Assembly (NCBI GenBank): GCA_002329485.1
Contig: DCTZ01000027.1
Location: 24,245-88,244, forward strand
Length of the DNA: 64,000 nucleotides
Source of the DNA: Caryophanales bacterium UBA1427
GTDB lineage: Bacteria; Bacillota_I; Bacilli_A; ML615J-28; CAG-313
Direction of reading: 5' to 3'
Below, one piece after another: positions 1 through 8,958 of the stretch (its first letter is position 1; every line of letters starts with the position of its first letter). The position numbers and the translations under genes were made by a program. Below the pieces are notes generated by a model, which worked only from the letters and a program-made list of their open reading frames with translations, was not told the DNA's origin and ran no database searches.

Positions 1-676
1 AGTGGCGGACATAAGGTTTTAGTGCTGGGTTGGTCACAATCAGCACTTCGCCCATCAAAAGACCGTTTTTCGTACCACCAATCGTAAACATGTCGGAAAG
101 TCTTGCGATTTCCGGCAAAGTCAAATCGTTCTTTGGCGACACCAGCGCATTGCTTAAGCGGGCTCCGTCGATGTACAAATACAAATTGTGCTCCCGGCAA
201 ACTTGGGAAATCCGGGTAAGTTCGTCTTTCGTATAAACCGTTCCGATTTCGGTCGCATCGGAGATATAGACCAGTCGCGGAACAACCCCGTGTTCGTCCT
301 GGTACAGTTCGACCGTTTTTACAATATCCTCCGGCACGATTTTTCCGTTAACCGGTTTTACGGTCAAAATCTTGTGACCGGTTTGTTCGATGGCTCCGGT
401 TTCATGCACCGCGATATGGCCGCTTTCGACCGCAATCACCGCTTCGTAGGGCCTTAAGGCATGAGCGATGGCGATTTTGTTCGCGCTCGTTCCGCCAATC
501 AAGAAATGCACGTCGGCATCGCTTTGGATTAAATCCTTAACCTTTTGTCTTGCGAGGTCGCTTGCTTCGTCCAAACCGTAGCCGTTGAAACTGTCGTCCA
601 AGTGTTCCTTTAAGCGTTCCAGGACAAAAGGGTGCGCGATATTGCTATAGTCGTTTTTGAAATTGAGTTTTTTCAT
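1..676 (-). CDS. ltaE: Low-specificity L-threonine aldolase, C-terminal part missing
   Basis: PLP-dependent enzyme that cleaves L-threonine or allo-threonine to glycine and acetaldehyde. The frame is open from an ATG at 674-676 to the window edge (225 codons), so the last third or so lies outside. The N-terminus shows the family start (FKNDYSNIAHP), the GGTSANK segment near residue 60, YISDATEIG, the cofactor-binding IDGARLSNA, and the PLP-lysine motif GGTKNG near residue 205. An AAGGTG ribosome site precedes the ATG. It starts 15 bp after the upstream unknown gene and is probably the third gene of an operon with it and the ABC fusion. Family assignment is firm; substrate preference cannot be read. 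Confidence 0.9.
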   Translation of the reverse strand, partial: MKKLNFKNDYSNIAHPFVLERLKEHLDDSFNGYGLDEASDLARQKVKDLIQSDADVHFLIGGTSANKIAIAHALRPYEAVIAVESGHIAVHETGAIEQTGHKILTVKPVNGKIVPEDIVKTVELYQDEHGVVPRLVYISDATEIGTVYTKDELTRISQVCREHNLYLYIDGARLSNALVSPKNDLTLPEIARLSDMFTIGGTKNGLLMGEVLIVTNPALKPYVRH

Positions 677-691
677 GTTTTTCACCTTGTT

Positions 692-1231
692 TCAGAAGAT
701 ATTCAATTCTTCCGCAATCATCGAAAATACCGTGTACACCGCATGAAAATCGTCCCTGAACGGCATGATGTTCCGGAGTTCTTCTTCGTAGGAATCGATC
801 AGTGCCTGACTGAAAGTTCCCCGGTTGACCAAAATGCTGTCGATTTCGCTTTCGATTCGGTCGATGACTTTGGAGCGTTCTTCGGTCATTTCTTCTTTGT
901 TCACCAAATGCCATTTGAAATCATCCAGATAGATATGGTACAAAATCAAAGGAGCATAGTGGTTAAGTTCCAATACGTTTTTCTTGAAATAATCGTTGTA
1001 ATAGACCTTCAGATCTTCCAAAGTGTTGGTCAGAAACCCGAAGCCCATTTCGAAGATGTCGACCAATTCCTGTTCGACCTGTTCGCCCCGTTCTACGAGT
1101 TTGCAGATATGGTCGTTGACCAAAATAACGTCTTTGAAAGAAATCAGAATCGGCGAGTTCGTCGCTTCCATCTGGTGAATCAGCGGACGGAACTCCCGCA
1201 TGTAATTGGTATAGTCCTGATATATATCCAT
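692..1231 (-). CDS. Unknown conserved-type protein, 179 aa
   Basis: I do not recognise a family. The protein is acidic, predicted helical, and has no signal peptide or membrane segment, so it is probably cytoplasmic. It is rich in Tyr, Asp and Glu (HYAPLILYHIYLDDFKWHLV in the middle, an EEELRNIMPFRDDFHAVY stretch near the end). Its coding status is supported by an AAAGGAG ribosome site 6 bp before the ATG and by close packing: 11 bp after the ABC fusion and 15 bp before threonine aldolase. The tight operon position suggests co-expression with both, but no function follows from that. Confidence 0.75.
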   Translation of the reverse strand: MDIYQDYTNYMREFRPLIHQMEATNSPILISFKDVILVNDHICKLVERGEQVEQELVDIFEMGFGFLTNTLEDLKVYYNDYFKKNVLELNHYAPLILYHIYLDDFKWHLVNKEEMTEERSKVIDRIESEIDSILVNRGTFSQALIDSYEEELRNIMPFRDDFHAVYTVFSMIAEELNIF

Positions 1232-1242
1232 ATTTTACTCCT

Positions 1243-3540
1243 TTATTCGGTCCTGAGCGCCACGACAGGGTCTTTCTTCGCCGCAATCCGCGACGGGATA
1301 AAGCCCGCAATGACCGTAAGCAGCATGCTCAGTCCGATTAAAATTATAGCATGTAACGGTCTAATTTGCGCCACATTAGCAACTTCGGTTTCCCTTTCGA
1401 TAATTTTGTTGATCGGGAAGGAGGCGATATAGGCAAGGAACATGCCCATCAACCCCGCCACAAATCCGATTAGCAACGTTTCCGCAATAAACACCCGGGA
1501 GATATCTTTCTTCCTGGCGCCGAGGCTCCTTAACAAACCGATTTCTTTGATTCTTTCGATTACCGAGATATATGTGATGATGCCAATCATGATGGAAGAA
1601 ACAAAGAGCGAAACGCCAGAAAAAGCAACCAAGACCAAAGTGACGGCGGAAACCACGCGCCCGATGGTTTTGGAAAGCGTTTCGGAACGGTCCGAATAGA
1701 GGATTTTTTCTTCTCTTCCTTCGTTGTAAGCATCAAGATACAGTTTGATCTGATCTTTGCTTTCGAAAGTTTTCGGATAAATGAGAATTTCGGATGCACT
1801 CTTTTGGCCGCCGATATCGATCAGGCGGCTTTGGAATCTGTATTCCGCGGTAATCGTTCCGGTCGAAGTCGTTTCGTCTTTAAACGGCTGGCCGGTTATA
1901 ACGTCTTTGGTCAGGCCGTATTCGAGCTGTTCTTTAACGATGGCCGATTCGCCGTTGACCCTGAGGATTTCGTCGGTTAAAGCTTTCGGATAGGCGACAC
2001 CGTTGCTTAAAAAACTCGTGGCGGTATCGGGATACATCCTTAGGATTCCCGTAACCCGCAAAACAATGTTTCTTTCGTCTTCGTATACTGCTTTGGAAGC
2101 GTTCCGGGCAAAATAGGTGCCGTCTGCGTTTTTGACAAACCGGACATCGTTCGGAATCAATTTGATTTCCAAACCCAACAAATCGTCGAAAGTATAATAT
2201 TCCTTCAGAAAGTCCAAACCGAGTTCCGCAAACACCGTGGTCGGAATCCGGTTGTAACGGTCGACGACCAAAGCGATTTCGTTGTAACCCGTCGGATATT
2301 TCCCCGCAATCACCTGATACTCGCCCTGCATGTATTCGTCGTTGTTCAGAAGTTCCTGAAAACGCAGGGTCGAAGACGAAACATAGCGGTACTTTTCTTC
2401 GCTTTGCACCATCAGGTAGAAGTAAAACTGCCGCCGGTAGGTAATCGCGTTATACAAATTCGGGTCGAGCTGGTTGAGGTATTCTTCGAACTCCAGCGAT
2501 ATTTTGTTGATATGGGTATAGTTCGGGCTTCTTAAATACGGATAGACTTTGTCTTCGTCCGGGAAAGGAACCCACTGATTGGTGTTCGGCTGCATGTCTT
2601 CGTCGTAGAAAGTAATCTGCTGGGATATCGAAAGCGGCAGATTGGCAAGCGTGTCGAGCTGAGCTTGGTCGATATAGCCGCTTAGACCGAAAGAAATTCC
2701 CATGACGAGGGCAATTCCGATAATGCCGATGCTCGCCGCAAACGCGGTCAGAAGCGTCCGCATCTTCTTCGTCCAAAGATTGGCCCCGGATAACGTAAGT
2801 GCCGTAAGCAAAGACATCGAGGTTTTTTCGCGCGGTCCTTTTTTTATTTCTTTGGCTTCATCCCCGATGTTTTCGGTATCACTTAAGATTTCCCCGTCCA
2901 TCAGACGGATTATGCGCGTCGCATATTCGTTGGCAAGCTGTTCGTTATGGGTAACCATTACAACCAAGCGTTCTTTGGAAATCTCTTTCAGCAAATCGAC
3001 GATTTGGCGGCTGGTTTTGGAATCCAAAGCGCCGGTCGGCTCATCCGCCAAAATAATTTCCGGATTGTTGATTAAAGCCCGGGCGATGCTTACCCGCTGC
3101 ATCTGTCCGCCCGAAAGCTGGTTCGGACGTTTATGGGCCTGATCCGACAAACCGACCTTTTTCAAAGCTTCCTTGGCACGCTCTTTTCGTTCTTTTTTGG
3201 ATACCCCGGCCAAGGTCAATGCGAGTTCGACGTTTTTCTGTACGGAAAGGTGCGGAATGAGATAATAGTTTTGGAAAACGAATCCGACCGAACGGTTGCG
3301 ATAGGCATCCCAATCGGAATCCTGAAAATGGCTTGTGGATTTGTTGTTGATGATTAAGTCACCCGAAGTGTAGCGGTCAAGCCCCCCCAGAATATTGAGA
3401 AGCGTTGTTTTTCCGCAGCCGCTCGGTCCCAATATGGCCACAAACTCGCTGCTTTGAAATGACAGATTAATACCTTTTAATGCATGTATTACCTGATTAC
3501 CTACATAATAATCTTTTGAAATGTTCTTTAAATAAATCAT
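1243..3540 (-). CDS. MacB-like ABC transporter, ATPase and FtsX permease fused
   Basis: A 765-residue fusion. Residues 1-230 are a LolD/MacB-type ATPase with Walker A GPSGCGKT (38-45), signature LSGGQMQRVSIARAL near 140, Walker B IILADEPTGALD and H-loop VMVTHN. A membrane segment follows near residue 263, then a large extracytoplasmic region of about 330 residues, then three C-terminal membrane segments with the FtsX signature (SVIERIKEIGLLRSLGARKK). Such transporters use mechanical force outside the membrane, often for antimicrobial-peptide resistance or lipoprotein and cell-wall handling; the substrate here is unknown. First gene of a minus-strand operon, with AGGAGA before the ATG and a good promoter upstream. 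Confidence 0.92.
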   Translation of the reverse strand: MIYLKNISKDYYVGNQVIHALKGINLSFQSSEFVAILGPSGCGKTTLLNILGGLDRYTSGDLIINNKSTSHFQDSDWDAYRNRSVGFVFQNYYLIPHLSVQKNVELALTLAGVSKKERKERAKEALKKVGLSDQAHKRPNQLSGGQMQRVSIARALINNPEIILADEPTGALDSKTSRQIVDLLKEISKERLVVMVTHNEQLANEYATRIIRLMDGEILSDTENIGDEAKEIKKGPREKTSMSLLTALTLSGANLWTKKMRTLLTAFAASIGIIGIALVMGISFGLSGYIDQAQLDTLANLPLSISQQITFYDEDMQPNTNQWVPFPDEDKVYPYLRSPNYTHINKISLEFEEYLNQLDPNLYNAITYRRQFYFYLMVQSEEKYRYVSSSTLRFQELLNNDEYMQGEYQVIAGKYPTGYNEIALVVDRYNRIPTTVFAELGLDFLKEYYTFDDLLGLEIKLIPNDVRFVKNADGTYFARNASKAVYEDERNIVLRVTGILRMYPDTATSFLSNGVAYPKALTDEILRVNGESAIVKEQLEYGLTKDVITGQPFKDETTSTGTITAEYRFQSRLIDIGGQKSASEILIYPKTFESKDQIKLYLDAYNEGREEKILYSDRSETLSKTIGRVVSAVTLVLVAFSGVSLFVSSIMIGIITYISVIERIKEIGLLRSLGARKKDISRVFIAETLLIGFVAGLMGMFLAYIASFPINKIIERETEVANVAQIRPLHAIILIGLSMLLTVIAGFIPSRIAAKKDPVVALRTE

Positions 3541-3582
3541 TGCCCGTCTCCTACAAAAAAGTCGAATTTTATCGATATTATT

Positions 3583-3610
3583 ATTATATTACATTTCGCT
3601 TTATTTTCAA
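3583..3610 (-). promoter_or_regulatory. Promoter of the ABC-fusion operon
   Basis: On the minus strand, TTGAAA (-35, 3605-3610) and TATAAT (-10, 3583-3588) are separated by 16 bp, about 45 bp before the start codon. Confidence 0.75.
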
Positions 3611-3738
3611 CCCGATTTGATTTGTTTTTTCAATAAAGTTTTCTGAGGCCGGACTAATGTCCAAACTTTGTTTTAGCTTCGTCAATACAACGGCTTTCGT
3701 AGTTTCTTAGCATTTTTTTTCAAAACTCGGCTGACATG

Positions 3739-3747
3739 TGATATAAT
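3739..3747 (+). promoter_or_regulatory. Extended -10 promoter of yebC-hslO
   Basis: TGATATAAT is an extended -10 element (TG, one base, TATAAT) 35 bp before yebC. No convincing -35 lies at the right distance, which fits extended -10 promoters. Confidence 0.65.
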
Positions 3748-3782
3748 AAACAAGCAAAAAAACCCAAAAAGGAGATGGAAAC

Positions 3783-4511
3783 ATGGGAAGAGCGTATGAA
3801 GTGCGCAAAGCTGCAATGGCCAAAACGGCAGCAATGAAGAGTAAAGTAAACAACAAATACGGGCGTTCAATTTATCTCGCCGCAAAATCCGGAATTCCTG
3901 ATCCAGAATTAAATCAAGCACTCAAGAAAGAAATCGAAAAAGCCAAGAGCGAAAAAGTCCCTGCCGACGTCATCAAACGGGCCATCGAAAAAGCCCAGGG
4001 CTTGGGATCGGAAAATTATACCTCGGTCCGCTACGAAGGATTCGGACCGAACAACTCGATGTTTGTGATCGAATGCGAAACGGACAATCCGAATCGGACC
4101 TATATCGATGTCAGAACCGCTTTTTCAAAAGCCAACTGCAAACTCGGCGTCAACGGCAGCGTAATCCATATGTTCAGTAATCTTGCGGCTTTCTCTTTCG
4201 AAGGTTTGACGGAAGACGAAGTTTTGGAAGGACTTATTGCATCCGATTGCGATGTCACGGAAATCAAAGAAGAAGACGGACTGATTTCCGTTTTTGCCCC
4301 GATTACCGAATATGCCAAAGTAAAACAAGCTTTGCTTGACTTAAAACCCGATCTCGAATTTTTGGAAGATCAGATTGCCTGGATTCCTTCCGTTTACGTC
4401 AAACTGACGGATGAAAACGACAAAAAAATGTTTGACCGCTTAATGGCGCTGTTGGACGAAATCGAAGACGTCCAGGACGTATACCACAACATCGAATTTG
4501 ACGAAGAATAA
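3783..4511 (+). CDS. yebC: YebC/PmpR (TACO1) family protein, YeeN type
   Basis: A 242-residue YebC-family protein. The N-terminus (MGRAYEVRKAAMAKTAAMKS) and the following NKYGRSIYLAAKSG are the YeeN-type variant rather than the classical MAGHSKWANIK start. The family was first annotated as transcription regulators; later work links YebC/TACO1 to helping ribosomes through difficult proline-rich stretches. The three-domain length is complete and the acidic C-terminus is usual. GGAGATGG lies before the ATG. It is followed 70 bp downstream by Hsp33 on the same strand, probably one transcript. The family call is sure; the exact role is from family knowledge. Confidence 0.93.
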   Translation: MGRAYEVRKAAMAKTAAMKSKVNNKYGRSIYLAAKSGIPDPELNQALKKEIEKAKSEKVPADVIKRAIEKAQGLGSENYTSVRYEGFGPNNSMFVIECETDNPNRTYIDVRTAFSKANCKLGVNGSVIHMFSNLAAFSFEGLTEDEVLEGLIASDCDVTEIKEEDGLISVFAPITEYAKVKQALLDLKPDLEFLEDQIAWIPSVYVKLTDENDKKMFDRLMALLDEIEDVQDVYHNIEFDEE

Positions 4512-4581
4512 TATTTCAGGCAGGTCCGATTGTTCTAATAACTTAATTTATTCGGAGCATACTAATACCAGGGAGATTGTT

Positions 4582-5481
4582 ATGAGTGATTTGTTAATTA
4601 AATGCCTTTCCTACAACCAGGCGGTGCGGATATATGTGGCAAACACCAAAGATATCATCAACGAAATCGGCGACCGGTTAAACTACTATCCAAGCGCGCT
4701 TGCGGCGATGGGGCGGGTTTTAACCGTCGGCGCCATGATTGGCAGCACTTTAAAAGGCAACGAAACCGTAACCGTGAAAGTTGAAGGAAACGGACCGATC
4801 GGTTTGATCATGGTCGATGCCAATCCGAAAGGCGAAGTCAGAGCCTACGTGCAAAACCCACACTGCCACTTCGACAATCCGGAAACACATAAACTCGATG
4901 TGAAAAGCACGGTAGGCGACCGCGGCTTTATCAGCGTCATCAAAGATTTGAAACTTAAAGAACCTTTCATCGGCACCGTTCCGATTATTTCGGGCGAGAT
5001 TGCGGAAGACTTTGCGTATTACTTCAATGTCAGCGAACAAATTCTTTCCGCGGTAGCTTTGGGCGTCTTGGTCGACGAAGATTCCCGAGCCGTTTCGGCC
5101 GGGGGATTTATGGTACAGCTTTTGCCGAATGCCCCAGAAGAAGTGGTCTCCCGACTTGAGGAAAAAATCAAAGCTCTCCCTCCGGTTTCAGAACTTTTAA
5201 ATCAGGGAAAAACCCTTGAACAAATCGCCGGTATGATCGGCGACGAAACAACGACGGTAATCGAAACCCTACCCCTAGTATTCAAATGTTCCTGTTCGAA
5301 AGAACGTTTTGCCAGAGGCATTGTATCCCTCGGAACCGAAGAAATCGCCAAAATGATTGAGGAAGACAAAGGCGCAAAAACAACATGCCATTTCTGCGGA
5401 AACGAATATTATTTCTCGGAAAGCGAATTGCAAACCATTTTGAAAGAAGCAACCGAAAAAGAAAATGAGCTAAACAAATAG
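4582..5481 (+). CDS. hslO: Hsp33 redox-regulated holdase chaperone
   Basis: Cytoplasmic chaperone activated by oxidation and unfolding. The start at 4582 (MSDLLIKCLSYNQAVRIYV, 299 residues) is chosen over an in-frame upstream ATG because AGGGAGA precedes it and the family begins here. The C-terminal zinc centre is intact: Cys236 and Cys238 (CSC), then Cys269 and Cys272 (CHFC). The N-terminal domain carries the family GNGPIGLIMVDANPKGEVRAY motif. It sits behind yebC and ends inside the stem of a bidirectional terminator. Confidence 0.96.
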   Translation: MSDLLIKCLSYNQAVRIYVANTKDIINEIGDRLNYYPSALAAMGRVLTVGAMIGSTLKGNETVTVKVEGNGPIGLIMVDANPKGEVRAYVQNPHCHFDNPETHKLDVKSTVGDRGFISVIKDLKLKEPFIGTVPIISGEIAEDFAYYFNVSEQILSAVALGVLVDEDSRAVSAGGFMVQLLPNAPEEVVSRLEEKIKALPPVSELLNQGKTLEQIAGMIGDETTTVIETLPLVFKCSCSKERFARGIVSLGTEEIAKMIEEDKGAKTTCHFCGNEYYFSESELQTILKEATEKENELNK

Positions 5482-5489
5482 CTCATTTT
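5462..5489 (+). terminator. Bidirectional terminator after hslO
   Basis: A 10-bp perfect stem (AAAATGAGCT / AGCTCATTTT) with an 8-base loop, followed by a T-rich run. It overlaps the hslO stop codon and also serves the convergent minus-strand operon ending at 5504. Confidence 0.85.
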
Positions 5490-5503
5490 TTCTTTTTTCC
5501 GAT

Positions 5504-6148
5504 TCAGATTCTTTCGCCGCAACGTCGGCAGAAGCGGTCGTTCGGAGAAACCGTGTTGCCGCAATTCCGGCAGTAACCGATGCCAGCGTTAGAATCGTTA
5601 AAGGTGCCGCCTTGTGTGTTGGCCAGTTTATAGGCAGTTCGCAAAGCAACATTACCCATAATTTTTAAAACGATGATTGCGACGCAGGCACCGATTGCAA
5701 TATAAAGAATTACACCCATATTAAACAAACTTTGGTTGTTTTTCAAAAATACCAAGTAGCTGTATATGGTGGCATCCGGGAACCAATCCGGAGCGGTATC
5801 CGGAAAAAGCATCAAAAGTTTTGGGAAAAAGACCAAAACCAACAGAAAAAACAAGGCGGTATATACCTGATTGCCGACCCGGATTCTTTGTGGTTTGGCA
5901 AGTAACTTAAAATTATGGACGATTGCCAAAATGAGAAAACACAAAACCGGAATTCCGATCAACAAGACGAAAATCCCGAATAAGACAGCGTATTCCCATT
6001 CAGTGTTTTTGACTGCTTCGATTGCCAGTTCCACAATATTGAGATAATTATAGGAATCGCCCGTCAGGGTAATTACCGGGACAAAAATAAAGGCAACCAA
6101 AACGCCGAGCGAAATAATACCGATTAAGGCGCGAAAGAATTTGTTCAT
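5504..6148 (-). CDS. Membrane protein with C-terminal zinc ribbon, 214 aa
   Basis: About four hydrophobic segments (roughly residues 8-28, 58-82, 95-115 and 145-165) are followed by a cytoplasmic zinc ribbon at the very end: CRNCG, 10 residues, CRRCGERI. Such zinc-ribbon membrane proteins are common in Bacillota and have no agreed function. It follows trkH by 15 bp with AAGGAAGG before the ATG, so it is co-transcribed with potassium uptake; whether it acts with it is unknown. Confidence 0.8.
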   Translation of the reverse strand: MNKFFRALIGIISLGVLVAFIFVPVITLTGDSYNYLNIVELAIEAVKNTEWEYAVLFGIFVLLIGIPVLCFLILAIVHNFKLLAKPQRIRVGNQVYTALFFLLVLVFFPKLLMLFPDTAPDWFPDATIYSYLVFLKNNQSLFNMGVILYIAIGACVAIIVLKIMGNVALRTAYKLANTQGGTFNDSNAGIGYCRNCGNTVSPNDRFCRRCGERI

Positions 6149-6163
6149 AATAAACCTTCCTTT

Positions 6164-7597
6164 TTAATAACTTTTTTTCCATGTGTGAGGAAGAAACAGG
6201 ATTAACATCGGGAATATTTCCAATCTTCCCGCCAACATGATAAAGGATAAAACTATTTTTGAGAAATAACTGTAACCGCCGAAATTGCCGTAAGGGCCGA
6301 TTTCACCCAAAACCGGTCCGACGTTGCTGATGCAGGAAGCAATAGCGGTAAAGTTGGTTTCGAAGTTATAGCCGTCGAAAGAAATGAGCGACAGTCCAAT
6401 AATGAAAACCAAAATATAGACCATCATATAGGCCTGAACGTCCTGAATGATTGTCCTTTTTACCTGAGCGTTTTCAAACTTCAGGGTTTGCACCATCCGG
6501 GGACTGATCATTTTTTTGATGCTTTGGAAAGCCGATTTAAAGAGCATCGCAATCCGGGAAACCTTGATTCCCCCGGCTGTCGATCCCGCACAGCCGCCCG
6601 ACAACATCAAAAGAATTAAAATCAGTTTTGACAAGGCCGGCCACATATTGAAATTTGTTGTCACAAAACCCGTAGTCGAGATAATCGAAGTTACCTGGAA
6701 AAAGGCGTAGCGGAACGATTGACCGGAATAAGCCGAAGAAATATTAATGGCGATTATGATTGTCGAAACAAAAACAAAAGCCAAATACCATTTTAATTCT
6801 TCGTTCCGTAACACTAAAATAATTTTACCGAGCAAAATAAAATAGAAAATGTTAAAGTTGAAGGCAAAAAGCAGCATTCCGACCGAAATAACATAGTCGA
6901 TATAAGCGCTGTTGTAGAAAGCTATGCTAGCGTTTTTGACCCCGAAACCGCCGGTTCCGGCCGTAGAGAAACCATGAACAACGGCATCGAACAACGGCAT
7001 TTTGCCCAGGTAAAGCAGAATAATCAATATAACGGTCATTCCGGTATATATGCCGTAAAGAATCCTGGCGGTAACTTTTAGTTTGGAAACCAATTTCCCG
7101 ACCTGTGGCCCGGTCGATTCTGAACTCAATAGATAGAAAGCCTGACTGTTGCTTGGCAAAAAAGTCAAAACAAAGACCAAAATTCCCATACCGCCGATCC
7201 AATGCGATAAACCCCGCCAAAGCAAAATTCCGTGGGAAAGGCTTTCCACATCCTGAACTATCGTGGAACCGGTTGTGGTAAAACCGGAAGACGATTCAAA
7301 AAAAGCATCGATGAAATTGGGAATCTCTCTGCTTAAGACAAAAGGCAAAGCTCCAAATAACGCCATGAAAATCCAAGCCAAAGCTACCGTTATAAATCCG
7401 TCTTTGGCATTGATGGTTTTATTTTCCGGTTGGCGTCCTCCCATAATATGGCCGAATACCAAACTGGCCGCAAGCGAAACAATGAAAGGCATTACCGGTT
7501 CGTGATAGTAAATCGCGCAGCCGAGCGGCAAAAACATCAGGAGTCCGATTGTTTTTATAATCCGACCGATGATAAAACGAATCATCCGATAATTCAT
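6164..7597 (-). CDS. trkH: TrkH/KtrB-type potassium channel subunit
   Basis: Membrane pore for potassium uptake that works with the TrkA gating subunit next door. The four pore-loop repeats with filter glycines are visible in order: SSGFTTTGSTIV, FSTAGTGGFGVKN, ISTTGFVTTNFN and CISNVGPVLGE. About ten hydrophobic segments span 477 residues, a normal family length. I chose the ATG at 7597 because GGTGAT lies 7 bp before it; a GTG at 7606, which overlaps the trkA stop as GTGA, is the alternative. Second or third gene of the M50/Maf-trkA-trkH-zinc ribbon operon. Confidence 0.93.
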   Translation of the reverse strand: MNYRMIRFIIGRIIKTIGLLMFLPLGCAIYYHEPVMPFIVSLAASLVFGHIMGGRQPENKTINAKDGFITVALAWIFMALFGALPFVLSREIPNFIDAFFESSSGFTTTGSTIVQDVESLSHGILLWRGLSHWIGGMGILVFVLTFLPSNSQAFYLLSSESTGPQVGKLVSKLKVTARILYGIYTGMTVILIILLYLGKMPLFDAVVHGFSTAGTGGFGVKNASIAFYNSAYIDYVISVGMLLFAFNFNIFYFILLGKIILVLRNEELKWYLAFVFVSTIIIAINISSAYSGQSFRYAFFQVTSIISTTGFVTTNFNMWPALSKLILILLMLSGGCAGSTAGGIKVSRIAMLFKSAFQSIKKMISPRMVQTLKFENAQVKRTIIQDVQAYMMVYILVFIIGLSLISFDGYNFETNFTAIASCISNVGPVLGEIGPYGNFGGYSYFSKIVLSFIMLAGRLEIFPMLILFLPHTWKKSY

Positions 7598-7602
7598 ACC
7601 AA

Positions 7603-8958
7603 TCACCGAATTATTTCATTTAAGTCGTCGAACATCGTGTTTGTGGTAACAATAATGACATTGTCCCCGACTTGAATCGTATCTTCTCCGCTCGGAACGA
7701 TTATTTCTTTGCCTCTGATGATGCAGGCAACGAGAATATTGTCTTTGAGTTTGAGATTTTTAAGCGGGATTCCGGTCACCTTATTGGTTTTCTTGACACT
7801 GAACTCGATTGCTTCAACTTGATCGTTGACAAGTTTGTAAAGCGTTTCGACGCGGCTGCTTTTTTTGGCGCTCATGGACCGTACATAGCGAACGATAAGA
7901 TTGGCCGTCAGCTGTTTCGGTGATACGATGGTATCGACCCCGATACTGTAAAGCATCGGAAAAAGCGACATCCGGTTTACCTTGGTGATTACTTTCTTTA
8001 AATTAAGCTGCGAAGCATACATCGATGTGATGATGTTTTCTTCGTCGATGCCGGTCAAAGAAACAAAAGCGTCGGTATATTCGATGCCTTCGTCGATTAA
8101 AACACTTTGGTCGGTTCCGTCGCCGTAAATGATTTGGGCACCCGACAGAAGAACGCTTAATTCTTTGCATCTTTCCCAATTGTTTTCGATTATTTTGACA
8201 TTGATTCCGTCTTCAAGCAATCGCTTGGCAAGATAGTAGGCAATCCTTCCTCCTCCCGCAATCATCACATTTCTGATTTTTTTCGATTCCAAACGGATTT
8301 TTTTAAAAAAAACGATGATGTTGCGATGAGAACCCGTAACATGTATCCGGTCTCCGAACTGAAGAACAAAAGAACCGGTAGGAATAAAGACTTCCCCATC
8401 GCGCTGCACAGCGCAGATTAAGACTTTGAATCCCAGCTTTTGGCGGATGGTCGACAGGCTTTCGCCGATTAATGGACACTTTTCCGGTACTTTTATTTCC
8501 ACCATGTCGACTTTACCTTTGGCAAAATAATCGATTTTCAAGGCGGCCGTGAAATTCAAAATCCTGCTGCATTCCACTGCAGCTTCGAGTTCGGGATTTA
8601 CAATCATGCTTAAACCGAGTTCGTCTTTCATGCGAAGCATCTGTTCCGAATATTCGGGGGTTCTGACCCGGGCAATGGTGTGCGTCGCTCCGGCTTTTTT
8701 GGCAAACAGACAAGTCAAGATATTTACTTCGTCGCTTGAGGTAACGGCTATCACCAAATCGGCTCCGTCGACTCCGGCTTCTTTTTGGATATCGAAACTG
8801 GTGCCGTTGCCGCAGACCCCTTTGATGTCGTATTTGTTGACCAGGCTTTCTATTACTTCCGAATCGCTATCGATTACAACAAGCGAATGTCCTTCCTTGG
8901 CCAAATGATCAATCAAAGCTGTTCCGACTTTTCCGCTTCCGACAATGATAATGCGCAT
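7603..8958 (-). CDS. trkA: TrkA potassium uptake regulator, two RCK units
   Basis: Peripheral cytoplasmic NAD(H)-binding subunit that gates TrkH. The 451 residues hold two tandem RCK units. The first Rossmann motif is IIVGSGKVGTAL (residues 3-14); the second is MIAGGGRIAYYLAKRL near 232-247. Each is followed by a TrkA_C domain (VEIKVPEKCPLIGESL and EFSVKKTNKVTGIPL). It ends in TGA and overlaps or abuts trkH, as usual for the pair. Its first 46 bp overlap the end of the upstream M50/Maf gene, implying translational coupling. Confidence 0.95.
   Translation of the reverse strand: MRIIIVGSGKVGTALIDHLAKEGHSLVVIDSDSEVIESLVNKYDIKGVCGNGTSFDIQKEAGVDGADLVIAVTSSDEVNILTCLFAKKAGATHTIARVRTPEYSEQMLRMKDELGLSMIVNPELEAAVECSRILNFTAALKIDYFAKGKVDMVEIKVPEKCPLIGESLSTIRQKLGFKVLICAVQRDGEVFIPTGSFVLQFGDRIHVTGSHRNIIVFFKKIRLESKKIRNVMIAGGGRIAYYLAKRLLEDGINVKIIENNWERCKELSVLLSGAQIIYGDGTDQSVLIDEGIEYTDAFVSLTGIDEENIITSMYASQLNLKKVITKVNRMSLFPMLYSIGVDTIVSPKQLTANLIVRYVRSMSAKKSSRVETLYKLVNDQVEAIEFSVKKTNKVTGIPLKNLKLKDNILVACIIRGKEIIVPSGEDTIQVGDNVIIVTTNTMFDDLNEIIR

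Noticed and set aside
632..1432. Plus-strand open frame of 266 codons opposite the 179-residue unknown gene
   Set aside because: The minus-strand frame has an AAAGGAG site and fits operon spacing; the plus frame has neither and runs into the ABC gene.
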